A stretch of DNA of 14,404 bases, from NCBI GenBank assembly GCA_964585325.1, contig CAZPCT010000010.1:1-14404 (forward strand), written 5' to 3'. The translations under genes were made by a program, and so were the position numbers. The stretch's first letter is position 1, and each line of letters starts with the position of its first letter. The notes under the pieces are model-generated. The model searched no databases, was not told the DNA's origin, and saw only the letters and a program-made list of their open reading frames with translations. This document shows positions 1 through 6,594 of this stretch, piece by piece. This stretch comes from CAZPCT01 sp964585325 (GTDB taxonomy: Bacteria; Patescibacteriota; Minisyncoccia; JACQLN01; CAZPCT01).

Positions 1-32
1 CTCAAAAGTCAAGCGTACACCGGCTCTACGTG

Positions 33-1223
33 CTATTCAATAAACGTAAGGGCCGTCCCCTGCTTGCCGCCTCTGCCTGTGCGCCCAATGCGGTGCACGT
101 AGTCGTCATGCGTTGCGGGAAGATCATAGTTTATCACGTGCGAGACGTCCGCTACGTCTATACCCCGGGCGGCAACATCTGTAGCTACCAGTGCCTGTAC
201 GTTTCCTTTTTTAAACGTATCAAGAGCGCGTTTGCGCTGCGGCTGGGTGCGGTTGCCGTGAATTGACTCAGCTACTATGCCTGCCTTGCGCAGATCGCGT
301 GTGAGCCGTTCAACGCCATGTTTCGTGCGCCCAAAAATAAGGACGCGTTCGTAACCGGGCTCTTGTAGCAGCGCGGTGAGTACTTTTAGTTTAGAACTCC
401 CTTGCGGTATGCGTACAATGTCCTGCTCTACGCTTGTGGCGGTCTCCCGTGTCTTAACAGAAATGGTTATGGGATTGACCATAAAGGTTCCTATAAGATG
501 CTCAATGTCGCGTGAGATAGTGGCGGAAAAAAAGAGGGTGTGGTGCTTTTCCGGCAGGCCCGCCATAAGAAACCGCACGTCTCTAATGAATCCCATATCC
601 AGCATGCGGTCGGCCTCGTCCAGCACCACAGCGTCAAAACGGGCGAGCTTTATGGCCCCTCTTTCAACCATATCCTTTAGACGCCCTGGGGTGCCAATAA
701 TAAACTGGTGTGGCCGGCGCAGTTGTGCCATTTGCTTGCCTACGGCAGTTCCGCCAATGCATGAGACGGCCGTTATTTTAAGCCCCGTGGCAAAGTCCAA
801 AAACTCCTCCTCTATCTGCAAAGCAAGCTCGCGGGTTGGCGCCACAATTATGACGTTGCTTTTTGGGTTACGAAGTACGTTATTGATAAGCGGAATAAGA
901 AATGCCGCCGTCTTGCCCGTGCCTGTCTCCGCAATCCCTACCACGTCCTTCCCTTCAAGCGCCCGGGGGATGATACGGTCTTGAATGGGCGTAGGCTCAA
1001 TATACCCTTTCTTTTTTATGTTTTCTTTAATGCGTGGGTCAATAGCAAATTCAGCAAAGAGATGTTCGGGTGACTCCCGTTCTGCTGTTTCCACCACTAC
1101 CGCCTTGTTCACAAATTTGGTGATATCTGAAAATACCCCTATCTTTCTTTTGCCCGAAGCACCACGCCGGGGTTGGTGACGTTTTCCAAAGCTTCTATTT
1201 GCGGGCCTGTAATGTCTTGGCAT
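33..1223 (-). CDS. DEAD-box ATP-dependent RNA helicase (RhlE-like)
   Basis: A 396-residue superfamily 2 RNA helicase, expected to unwind RNA duplexes in the cytoplasm during ribosome assembly or mRNA turnover. All core motifs are visible: Q motif near residues 73-81 (GYIEPTPIQ), Walker A AETGTGKT at 98-105, PTREL at 129-133, TPGR at 178-181, DEAD at 202-205, SAT at 233-235, the TDVAARGID motif around 348-356 and HRIGRTGR at 377-384. A basic N-terminal extension of about 50 residues precedes the core. The protein stops 12 residues after the last motif, so it has no accessory C-terminal tail. The ATG at 1223 is chosen over an in-frame ATG at 1334 because the longer version would run into the end of the deacetylase gene and because a -10 box lies just upstream of 1223. 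The exact subfamily cannot be told from motifs. Confidence 0.95.
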   Translation of the reverse strand: MPRHYRPANRSFGKRHQPRRGASGKRKIGVFSDITKFVNKAVVVETAERESPEHLFAEFAIDPRIKENIKKKGYIEPTPIQDRIIPRALEGKDVVGIAETGTGKTAAFLIPLINNVLRNPKSNVIIVAPTRELALQIEEEFLDFATGLKITAVSCIGGTAVGKQMAQLRRPHQFIIGTPGRLKDMVERGAIKLARFDAVVLDEADRMLDMGFIRDVRFLMAGLPEKHHTLFFSATISRDIEHLIGTFMVNPITISVKTRETATSVEQDIVRIPQGSSKLKVLTALLQEPGYERVLIFGRTKHGVERLTRDLRKAGIVAESIHGNRTQPQRKRALDTFKKGNVQALVATDVAARGIDVADVSHVINYDLPATHDDYVHRIGRTGRGGKQGTALTFIE

Positions 1224-1240
1224 AGATGCCAAGTGTAGCA
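1224..1240 (-). promoter_or_regulatory. Extended -10 promoter, probably leaderless, for the DEAD-box gene
   Basis: On the minus strand TGC-TACACT is followed by 8 bases and then the ATG at 1223. This is an extended -10 element (TGN plus hexamer) placed so that transcription would begin at or within about 2 bases of the start codon. No Shine-Dalgarno sequence fits in that space. Confidence 0.5.
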
Positions 1241-1266
1241 CCTTTTTGTTTTTTGTGGGCTGGTAG

Positions 1267-2094
1267 CTACAAGAGGTCTGAAATGCGGGCAAATGTGTAG
1301 CCCTTGGCGCGCAGCTCCGTGATGATTGCGTCAAGCGCGGCAGCGTCTTGGGACTGCTCGCCTACGTGAAAGAGGTGTATGGCGCCCGGTACCGTCCCGT
1401 CCACCACGCGGCGGGTTATCTCTTCCTTACTTATACCCTTCCAGCCCAACGAGTCTACCGTCCACATAATGTTGTAGCCGTACCCTTGCGCGTAGATGTC
1501 TTTGTTGACACCAGCGTCATAGTCCCCAAAAGGCGGGCGGAAGAAGGGCTTGGTGCTTACACCCGTGAGTGAGCGGATAAAGTTTTCTGTGCGGACAAGC
1601 TCGTCCCAGCGCTGCGCCTGGGTAAGGGGGGCACTGTTCGTGGAAAAGCCCGTGAATGAGCCGTGCGTCCACGTGTGGTTTATAAAATCATGGCCCTCAG
1701 CCGCCATCCGTGTAACAAGCGCGGGGTTCTGCTGAGCCCACTTCCCTGTCATGCCAAAGGAGGCCTTAACACCCTCGGCCTTAAGTGTGTCTAAAATGTT
1801 TGCGGCAAAGCCAACGTCAGAACCTGCGTCAAACGTGAGCACCACCACGTTCTGGGTGGTGGAGACTGTGCGCACTACCGTTGCGCTTCCTTGTGGCAAT
1901 GGCTCATTGGGATCATTGTCCCCATTCTCATCCTCCGTATCTTCGCTGTCTCCGCCCGTGGTGAGGGTCGGCTCTTCTTGTCCGCCTATGGGTGTGTCTA
2001 CAACTGGGTCAGGAGCGGTCCGTTCGCTGACAAGCAAAAGATAGGCTCCCGTAAGAAGCACAATGGCAATAACCGTGACAAATAGTTTTCTCAT
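1267..2094 (-). CDS. Membrane-anchored NodB-type polysaccharide deacetylase
   Basis: A 275-residue carbohydrate esterase family 4 protein, expected to remove N-acetyl groups from peptidoglycan or another surface polysaccharide outside the cytoplasmic membrane. Residues 4-22 form one hydrophobic anchor or uncleaved signal. Residues 28-70 are an acidic, Pro/Gly-rich linker. The NodB core shows motif 1 as LTFDAGSD (86-93), zinc ligands in NHTWTH (H140, H144), RPPFG (186-190), the WTVDSLGW motif (211-218) and LFHVG (H243). Motif 1 has FDAG instead of the usual FDDG, so one metal-ligand Asp is replaced; D93 might compensate. The ATG at 2094 is preferred over 2118 because the signal segment begins there. 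It is divergent from the metalloprotease gene, and its 3' end lies 43 bp from the helicase start. Confidence 0.92.
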   Translation of the reverse strand: MRKLFVTVIAIVLLTGAYLLLVSERTAPDPVVDTPIGGQEEPTLTTGGDSEDTEDENGDNDPNEPLPQGSATVVRTVSTTQNVVVLTFDAGSDVGFAANILDTLKAEGVKASFGMTGKWAQQNPALVTRMAAEGHDFINHTWTHGSFTGFSTNSAPLTQAQRWDELVRTENFIRSLTGVSTKPFFRPPFGDYDAGVNKDIYAQGYGYNIMWTVDSLGWKGISKEEITRRVVDGTVPGAIHLFHVGEQSQDAAALDAIITELRAKGYTFARISDLL

Positions 2095-2128
2095 ACTATA
2101 TATGACGTAGGGGAGCACAGATTATGTC

Positions 2129-2157
2129 TTGCAAAAATAAGCCAATGTTTGTATGGT
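2129..2157 (+). promoter_or_regulatory. Promoter for the secreted metalloprotease
   Basis: TTGCAA (2129-2134), a 17-bp spacer and TATGGT (2152-2157) lie 9 bp before the ATG at 2167. Spacing is ideal, and each hexamer matches the sigma-70 consensus at 4 of 6 positions. The start point would fall within a few bases of the ATG. The element lies in the 72-bp divergent gap shared with the deacetylase. Confidence 0.45.
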
Positions 2158-2166
2158 GCACGTATT

Positions 2167-3483
2167 ATGAAATACTCATACATACTCTCAACTCTTGTTC
2201 TTTTCTCACTCATCTTTTCTGCCGTTCCTTCAGCGTCCGCGTACGTTAACACGGGCTGGGATTGGCACCTGGTAAACGGGGAGCCCAAGCGCACGCTCCA
2301 CTACTGCGCGGGGGTGGCGCAACGTGTTCAAACCTCCGGGCGTTCTGTTGACGTACAGGCGTTCACCCGTGGCGTGCCTCCGGCGTGGGCTACGTGGCTT
2401 ACAGAGGCCGCAGAGAATCTTAATAACGCAAACACGGGCTGGCGCCTTGAGCCCTCAGGGGCCACCTTCCCACCCTGCCAGGTGCTCATACTTCTGGCGG
2501 ATATCTCAGAAGAGATTCATGGCGGAGGCGTTGCCACACCGCAAGACAACAACGGGGACGGTATGGCAGATCTTGTGCGCATTATTATTGACTCAAACCT
2601 AGAAGACACCACAGAGAACCTGCCGGAGGATCAAGACACGAATGATGGCTCGCGCGACGGCTGGAACCGTGAAGGTGATGCCACTATGGACCCGGTGGGC
2701 GTGCTGATGCACGAACTCACCCACGCTATGCGGCTTGACCACCACCCAGACAGCAAACACTCAGATACTGACGACGGTGACATCTCAGACCCGCGCAAGC
2801 CAGGACAGCACGAGACAACGCTTTCAGAAGAAGACTTGCAAGAGATGCGTGACGCGTATGGTTCACAAGAAGAGCAGACGCGCACGCAGGTAGGACAGAA
2901 CGATCAGACAATTGAACATGAAGGCGTGGGGTTTGCCATTGCGGAAGGTACGTTTGACTCTCCTTTCGCGTTTCTGGACTTCAATATCTACGAAGGCGTT
3001 GCTATTCCAGCACCTCTTGCCGTGCCAGAGGGCTATTCGCACGTTATAGGAAGCGGCACTATCTACTGGAGAACCACCATGCCGCCGGCACAGCCGGTGA
3101 CCATCTCCATCCCCTATTCAGACGAGGAACTTGCCGGCGGGGACGGCATGTATTTTGGGGACCTGCACGGCTTTGTGCCCCCGGCGCTCAAAGAGGACTC
3201 TCTTACGGTTATGAAGTATATTCAGCGGCCGTTTGGTGTAGAGTCTGACTTTGTCTCTCACTGGGAGAGAGTTGAGGGCGCGGAGGTGGACACGGGCAGA
3301 AACGTGGTGACGTTCCAGACACAGGAGACGGGTATTTACGGTATTGCGGGCATGGCAGATGAGAACAGCGGCGGTGGAGGCGGGGATGCATCGTCCCGCA
3401 CAACTGTGTATATTATTCTAGGAGTAGTGGTTTTGGCGGGTCTTGGATGGGGTATGACGCGCGGCAAATCACAGACTGCGTAA
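2167..3483 (+). CDS. Secreted, C-terminally anchored metzincin (matrixin-like) protease
   Basis: A 438-residue zinc metalloprotease expected to act on the outer face of the membrane. Residues 1-25 are a clear signal peptide ending SASA before YVNTG. The catalytic domain (about 30-232) carries HELTHAMRLDH at 182-192, matching HExxHxxGxxH except that Gly is replaced by Arg189. It is followed by LSEEDLQEMRDAYG (about 219-232), which resembles the LSxxD...LYG end of matrixin catalytic domains. DNNGDGMAD (127-135) looks like a calcium-binding DxNxDGxxD loop. A second domain of unknown type (about 245-400) precedes a Gly-rich linker, a transmembrane helix (about 410-430) and a short basic tail. The ATG at 2167 is chosen over 2149 because the signal peptide and promoter spacing both fit it. 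Substrate unknown. Confidence 0.88.
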   Translation: MKYSYILSTLVLFSLIFSAVPSASAYVNTGWDWHLVNGEPKRTLHYCAGVAQRVQTSGRSVDVQAFTRGVPPAWATWLTEAAENLNNANTGWRLEPSGATFPPCQVLILLADISEEIHGGGVATPQDNNGDGMADLVRIIIDSNLEDTTENLPEDQDTNDGSRDGWNREGDATMDPVGVLMHELTHAMRLDHHPDSKHSDTDDGDISDPRKPGQHETTLSEEDLQEMRDAYGSQEEQTRTQVGQNDQTIEHEGVGFAIAEGTFDSPFAFLDFNIYEGVAIPAPLAVPEGYSHVIGSGTIYWRTTMPPAQPVTISIPYSDEELAGGDGMYFGDLHGFVPPALKEDSLTVMKYIQRPFGVESDFVSHWERVEGAEVDTGRNVVTFQTQETGIYGIAGMADENSGGGGGDASSRTTVYIILGVVVLAGLGWGMTRGKSQTA

Positions 3484-3500
3484 AGACAATTAAAATGGAG

Positions 3501-3539
3501 AAAGCCCGAGGGAGGCTCAGTGCCTTCTCCTCGGGCTTT
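3501..3539. terminator. Intrinsic terminator, probably bidirectional
   Basis: AAAGCCCGAGG (3501-3511) pairs perfectly with CCTCGGGCTTT (3529-3539), an 11-bp stem. It lies between the convergent protease and 120-residue genes. The T run is short on both sides, so it may serve both. Confidence 0.8.
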
Positions 3540-3573
3540 TGGTTCTACCCTGTCCGAAGCGTTTACTCTCCTC

Positions 3574-3936
3574 TCATGGCTTTTGCAGCCAGAGGAGAAA
3601 TTCTGTTGGGGTGAGCGGCGTATCCACGTCTTCCAGCCGAAGCGTAAGCCCGCATTCACGCCCTATCCTCACCGCCTCTTCCAGGAAGGTATGACCTTCC
3701 TCTATCGTGCGTGTGTAGAGAGCGTCGGTGCAGATGCGGGAGAGATTCTCCCGGAAGTGGTCTGCAGCATCTTCAGCAAAGAGGCAGAATCGCTCCTCGC
3801 TAAGCATGCTGGTGCGTATAGCTTCCCGCTCGTTGGGGGGAAAGGTCCCGGGCCAGTCGTGCAGGAAAAGCAGCCCAATCCCGCTTTCTTCCGCCCAGCG
3901 TGTGATCTGGTCGAAGAACTCGCCAAACGTTTTCAT
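3574..3936 (-). CDS. Uncharacterised 120-residue protein
   Basis: I do not recognise a family. The protein is 120 residues, acidic overall, with alternating helical segments, several aromatic pairs near the N-terminus (EFFDQITRW) and no membrane segment or signal peptide. A cytoplasmic location is therefore inferred. The minus-strand reading is favoured over the overlapping plus-strand frame because the ATG at 3936 is preceded by a strong Shine-Dalgarno sequence (GAGGAGG, spacing about 6). The zinc-ribbon gene ends 22 bp upstream on the same strand, so the two are probably cotranscribed and end at the hairpin at 3501-3539. Confidence 0.75.
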   Translation of the reverse strand: MKTFGEFFDQITRWAEESGIGLLFLHDWPGTFPPNEREAIRTSMLSEERFCLFAEDAADHFRENLSRICTDALYTRTIEEGHTFLEEAVRIGRECGLTLRLEDVDTPLTPTEFLLWLQKP

Positions 3937-3958
3937 TGGCCTCCTCCTCTTTCGCGGT

Positions 3959-4396
3959 TCAGGATTCTCTTCCCACTTTCAGTTCGTGCTTAATGCGCTC
4001 CCACTCCTCTGACTCCTCAGTGGCGAGCGTGATGAAGTAGGCGTGACTGCAGTTGGTGCACTGGGCATAGATAGAGCGGTATCCAAACCCGCAATGCTTC
4101 CATTTTAAGGAGTGGCACTGCGGGCACTCGTAGATACTTCTTTCTATGCAGTTACCCTGCAGATCCTGAATTTCGTGTACGTCGTTTGCAAAAAACCCAC
4201 GAAAAAGAGGACCACCGCGGTGCAGCCGCACCACTACAAGGCAGCGGTTCGCGAACTGGGCTTCACCAGCCGGCAGGCGCAGAACACGGACCTTGTGGCC
4301 GTGACGCTTTGACGCCTTTACGGTGTGTAGATACGGCTCCTCACGAATTTCCAGAGGGAGCCGTGCGTAACCTTTGAGTATCAGCTGGACACCCAT
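3959..4396 (-). CDS. Uncharacterised zinc-ribbon protein
   Basis: A 145-residue protein with a basic, beta-rich N-terminal half and a C-terminal zinc ribbon: CPQC (C91, C94) and CTNC (C113, C116) separated by 18 residues, with an extra C102 between them. The ribbon should bind one zinc ion and could mediate contact with nucleic acid or protein; the N-terminal half matches nothing I know. The ATG at 4396 has a purine-rich GAGGGGG sequence 3-9 bases upstream. It is the first gene of a likely two-gene transcript with the 120-residue protein. The 112 bp upstream hold only a small 5-bp hairpin (4427-4440) and no convincing promoter. Confidence 0.78.
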   Translation of the reverse strand: MGVQLILKGYARLPLEIREEPYLHTVKASKRHGHKVRVLRLPAGEAQFANRCLVVVRLHRGGPLFRGFFANDVHEIQDLQGNCIERSIYECPQCHSLKWKHCGFGYRSIYAQCTNCSHAYFITLATEESEEWERIKHELKVGRES

Positions 4397-4508
4397 AGCC
4401 CCCTCGTTGATAAGGTGCGCGTTAGTGCCTCAAAAGAGGCGTGAACTGTCTGCATCCTACCGTAGAGAGGACGGACGGAGCAACTTCTTGTCAACGTCAA
4501 TACGCCAC

Positions 4509-4916
4509 TTACGAGGTTGAGGATGGCGGGAGGCGGGTGTCCCGGCTTTTTCCCATCTCCTCCACCCGGTCTTCATCAAGGCCAAAATGGTGGGCTATTT
4601 CATGCCAGACGGTGTCACGGACAATCTCACGCACGTCGTCTTTTGTACGCGCCGCCTCCAGTGTTGCGTTCATAAAAATAGTTATCTTGTCTGGCAGCGT
4701 CATACCCTCAGTGCGGCCCCACTCTGTTAGCGGCACGCCTTCGTAGAGACCAAAGAGCACGTCGTCTTCACGCAGCGCAAGCTCCTTCTTTTGCTCCGCC
4801 GTAGGCTCGTCCTGCGTGACAATTGCGACGTTGATCAACAGCTTCTGAAAGCGTTCAGGAACTGCCTCTATCCCCTCCTCTACGCACTTTTCAAATTCCT
4901 TATGGGTCATAGTCAT
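4509..4916 (-). CDS. Zincin-type metallopeptidase family protein
   Basis: A 135-residue protein of the small bacterial 'possible metallopeptidase' zincin family (PF06262/DUF1025 type). The signature is VWHEIAHHFGLDEDRV (103-118): H105, E106 and H109 of HExxH, then HFG and D114, which fits the family pattern in which an acidic residue follows the helix. The segment around 75-83 (DKITIFMNA) resembles the strand before the active-site helix. No signal peptide, so it is probably cytoplasmic. The family's biological role is not established. ATGs at 4916 and 4910 are both possible. The longer open frame back to 5009 overlaps the upstream GerMN gene and encodes unrelated low-quality sequence. It starts 40 bp after the GerMN stop, suggesting a shared transcript. 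Confidence 0.85.
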   Translation of the reverse strand: MTMTHKEFEKCVEEGIEAVPERFQKLLINVAIVTQDEPTAEQKKELALREDDVLFGLYEGVPLTEWGRTEGMTLPDKITIFMNATLEAARTKDDVREIVRDTVWHEIAHHFGLDEDRVEEMGKSRDTRLPPSSTS

Positions 4917-4956
4917 ATGGTCAGCAACGGACTTTAGGATGAGTGTGTTGTCACCT

Positions 4957-5490
4957 CTATGGCTGGAACAGGTCTTCTGGGATAAAGCGCACGCTCTCCA
5001 CCTCATCAAACTGCAGCGCCGTCTGCTCTATCTGGAACCATAAAATACCGGCCCTGCATGAACCGCCGCTCGTCATGTTGTCTGGGTCATCAAACTCCAG
5101 GGCAAGCGTTCCCCCGTCAATGTTTGCTCCCACAAGTGTAAATCCCTCAAGCGGATACTCTGTTGTTATCCCTTGCGCGCGCTCGGCCGGGGTGAGCTCG
5201 CCTTCAAGAAGCAGGCGCACGGTGTCTTGTATTGGTGTGATGGTGACGGGGATTTCCCGCTGTACACTCACCAGTCCCGCGCGGGAGCAGAGTATATTTC
5301 CCTCCGCGTCTGTATCACGGGCTGGGTTGTAGTAGTAGAGCACCACATCCCGCACCTCTTCCGTCTCTGTCTCTTCTGGCGTGGTGTTGGTCACGGGCGC
5401 CTGTGGTGCGGGGGCCCCAAACTGCCACAGATAAAGCAGCACAAGCCCAACTGCGACGACAAGTATAATAAGTGCGGTTTTTGTGTTCAT
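4957..5490 (-). CDS. Membrane-anchored GerMN-domain protein
   Basis: A 177-residue protein with an N-terminal transmembrane anchor (about 5-22), a Pro/Thr/Glu-rich linker (24-46) and a single GerMN-like domain (about 48-172). Supporting features are the VVLYYYNP opening strand, the IQDTVRLLLEGELTPAERAQG helix with loop (about 87-107) and the GGTLALEFDD strand (127-135). C68 and C145 could form a disulfide outside the membrane. GerMN domains occur in spore germination protein GerM and in many non-sporulating cell-envelope lipoproteins; no sporulation role is implied. The zincin gene follows 40 bp downstream. A possible extended -10 (TGT-TATAAC) lies about 55 bases before the start. Ligand unknown. 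Confidence 0.8.
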   Translation of the reverse strand: MNTKTALIILVVAVGLVLLYLWQFGAPAPQAPVTNTTPEETETEEVRDVVLYYYNPARDTDAEGNILCSRAGLVSVQREIPVTITPIQDTVRLLLEGELTPAERAQGITTEYPLEGFTLVGANIDGGTLALEFDDPDNMTSGGSCRAGILWFQIEQTALQFDEVESVRFIPEDLFQP

Positions 5491-5649
5491 AGTGGATCTT
5501 TATTTATCTACTGAAATGCCTAGTCCTAGTTATAACATATACATACTCACACTTTCACCTGTCCGTCCGTAGCCTTGGAGCAGGAGGAAGTTTGTAGGTT
5601 GTATTTTTAATACCTCCACAATACCAAAAAAGTTCCCGTTTCTTTAAAC

Positions 5650-5683
5650 GAAAACGGAGAGTGGGCACGCACTCTCCGTTTTC
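5650..5683. terminator. Strong intrinsic terminator hairpin
   Basis: A perfect 14-bp stem with a 6-base loop: GAAAACGGAGAGTG (5650-5663) pairs with CACTCTCCGTTTTC (5670-5683). It sits 40 bp beyond the stop of the 147-residue minus-strand gene and probably ends that transcript. TTTTC lies at its minus-strand 3' side, followed by GTTT. Confidence 0.85.
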
Positions 5684-5723
5684 AGAACTGTGGTTTGTTT
5701 ACCTCGTGCCAGGCACTTGTGCG

Positions 5724-6167
5724 CTACTTCTCTTCCCGTGCCACCTTCTGCCAGAACTCCACTTCGTCCTTGAGCCTGGGGATCACCCCCACGACTTCCG
5801 AGACGATGCGCGGAAGCTCTGCTCTAACCTCCCTAACCAAATGGCGCGGAAGGCCGTCTGCGAGCGTCTCCAGGGGGAAGAATTGGAAGTGCACCAAGAT
5901 GTGGAATGCTGCCTTTCGGGAGAAGGGACCATCAACGAACTCCACGCAGACACAGAAGCGGATGCCATTACTCATCCACGCTTGAAGATAATTTTTCATC
6001 TTCACGCGCCCGCGCCTTACGTGCCTTACCTCCCTCTCGGCGTCCTCCTCTGTAATAGCTCCTGCGAGGATGGACATCACCTGCTTGATCTCGGCTCTCT
6101 TCTGGCTGATGATGCCTGTGCCCTCCAGAACCTCCAGGATGTCCTTTTCGCTGTACGTGTGTGTCAT
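5724..6167 (-). CDS. Uncharacterised 147-residue protein
   Basis: Not recognised. The protein is soluble and mixed helix/strand. It has an acidic helical start (SEKDILEVLEGTGI), a basic middle (VRRGRVKMKNYLQAW, about 51-65), a beta-like hydrophobic segment around 70-95 and a helical C-terminus. No signal peptide or membrane helix is seen. A textbook Shine-Dalgarno (AAGGAGGA, plus-strand 6171-6178) stands before the ATG at 6167. That favours this frame over the longer opposite-strand frame, which starts inside the terminator. It is probably a single-gene transcript ending at the hairpin at 5650-5683. It shares its initiation style with the genes at 3936 and 4396. Confidence 0.75.
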   Translation of the reverse strand: MTHTYSEKDILEVLEGTGIISQKRAEIKQVMSILAGAITEEDAEREVRHVRRGRVKMKNYLQAWMSNGIRFCVCVEFVDGPFSRKAAFHILVHFQFFPLETLADGLPRHLVREVRAELPRIVSEVVGVIPRLKDEVEFWQKVAREEK

Positions 6168-6232
6168 TGTTCCTCCTTGTTCTGTTCCCAGAACACTCTT
6201 CCGAGTGTGAGAGGATTACGAACAAAAGAAAG

Positions 6233-6252
6233 AGTACCACTTATGTGGTACT
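6233..6252 (-). terminator. Intrinsic terminator of the AbrB-like gene
   Basis: AGTACCAC (6233-6240), loop TTAT, GTGGTACT (6245-6252): a perfect 8-bp stem with a tetraloop. Read on the minus strand it is followed by CTTTCTTTTGTT, a U-rich tract. It lies 55 bp past the stop at 6308. Confidence 0.7.
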
Positions 6253-6307
6253 TGTGTCAAATTACTTTGCTGCGGAGCATGTTATACAAAAAAGCGCCGT
6301 TTGGGGG

Positions 6308-6475
6308 TTATTTTTTGGAGCGGGCGTCGCGGATCACAAGCGACTTACGCGGGCCGGGCGCTATCTCAATGTTTTGCTTTTCCCGCCAGCCGTACTCCTC
6401 CACCATCTCTTTTGGTATGTTAAGCACGTAGCTGTGCGTGCTTACTCGTTGAAGTTTTCTAATGTATTTCTTCAT
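6308..6475 (-). CDS. AbrB/SpoVT-like swapped-hairpin DNA-binding protein
   Basis: A 55-residue protein. Residues about 9-40 follow the AbrB/MazE/SpoVT pattern: QRVSTHSYVLNIPKEMVEEY around 9-28, then GW, REKQNIEIAPG, and a final strand SLVIRD (45-50). Such proteins dimerise through swapped hairpins and bind DNA as transition-state-type regulators or antitoxins. No toxin gene is adjacent (the neighbours are the nuclease at 6595 and the 147-residue gene), so a stand-alone regulator is more likely. The ATG at 6475 lies 6 bases after a perfect extended -10, which fixes the start and suggests a leaderless mRNA. Three identical palindromes just upstream make autoregulation likely. The short basic tail ARSKK may add DNA contacts. 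Confidence 0.82.
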   Translation of the reverse strand: MKKYIRKLQRVSTHSYVLNIPKEMVEEYGWREKQNIEIAPGPRKSLVIRDARSKK

Positions 6476-6490
6476 ACCCACATTATATCA
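6476..6490 (-). promoter_or_regulatory. Extended -10 leaderless promoter of the AbrB-like gene
   Basis: TGATATAAT (plus-strand 6482-6490, read on minus) is a perfect extended -10. GTGGGT then separates it from the ATG by exactly 6 bases, so transcription should start at the A of ATG. The position expected for the -35 box (about 6505-6510) is occupied by the palindrome array. Confidence 0.7.
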
Positions 6491-6496
6491 TAAAAA

Positions 6497-6530
6497 CGTA
6501 TATACGGACGTATATACGTGCGTATATACG
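6497..6530. promoter_or_regulatory. Triple palindromic operator, CGTATATACG x3
   Basis: CGTATATACG occurs at 6497-6506, 6509-6518 and 6521-6530: three identical perfect 10-bp palindromes at a 12-bp repeat with 2-bp spacers (GA, TG). The middle copy extends to the 12-mer ACGTATATACGT. The array starts 7 bp upstream of the extended -10 of the AbrB-like gene and covers its -35 region, an ideal place for repression. I found no other copy in the window. Binding by the adjacent AbrB-like protein is inference. Confidence 0.75.
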
Positions 6531-6594
6531 TGAGAGAGTTCTGTAATTCTACTTTAGCAACGAGAGGTATGTCTGACAGAAAATGCTTTGTACT

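Noticed and set aside
376..984. 202-residue plus-strand open frame
   Set aside because: It is the mirror of the DEAD-box helicase, whose motifs are all intact on the other strand.
3520..3993. 157-residue plus-strand open frame
   Set aside because: It begins inside the terminator at 3501-3539 and runs opposite the 120-residue gene that has GAGGAGG upstream.
4427..4440. GCCTC-AAAA-GAGGC hairpin upstream of the zinc-ribbon gene
   Set aside because: The stem is only 5 bp and has no T tract on either side; not enough for a terminator or attenuator call.
5661..6431. 256-residue open frame on the plus strand
   Set aside because: It starts inside a terminator hairpin, is Cys/Leu/His-rich without domain logic, and lies opposite a gene with a strong Shine-Dalgarno and the AbrB-like gene.
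6308..6475. AbrB-like gene as an antitoxin with a partner toxin
   Set aside because: No PIN, MazF-like or other toxin frame is adjacent on the same strand.
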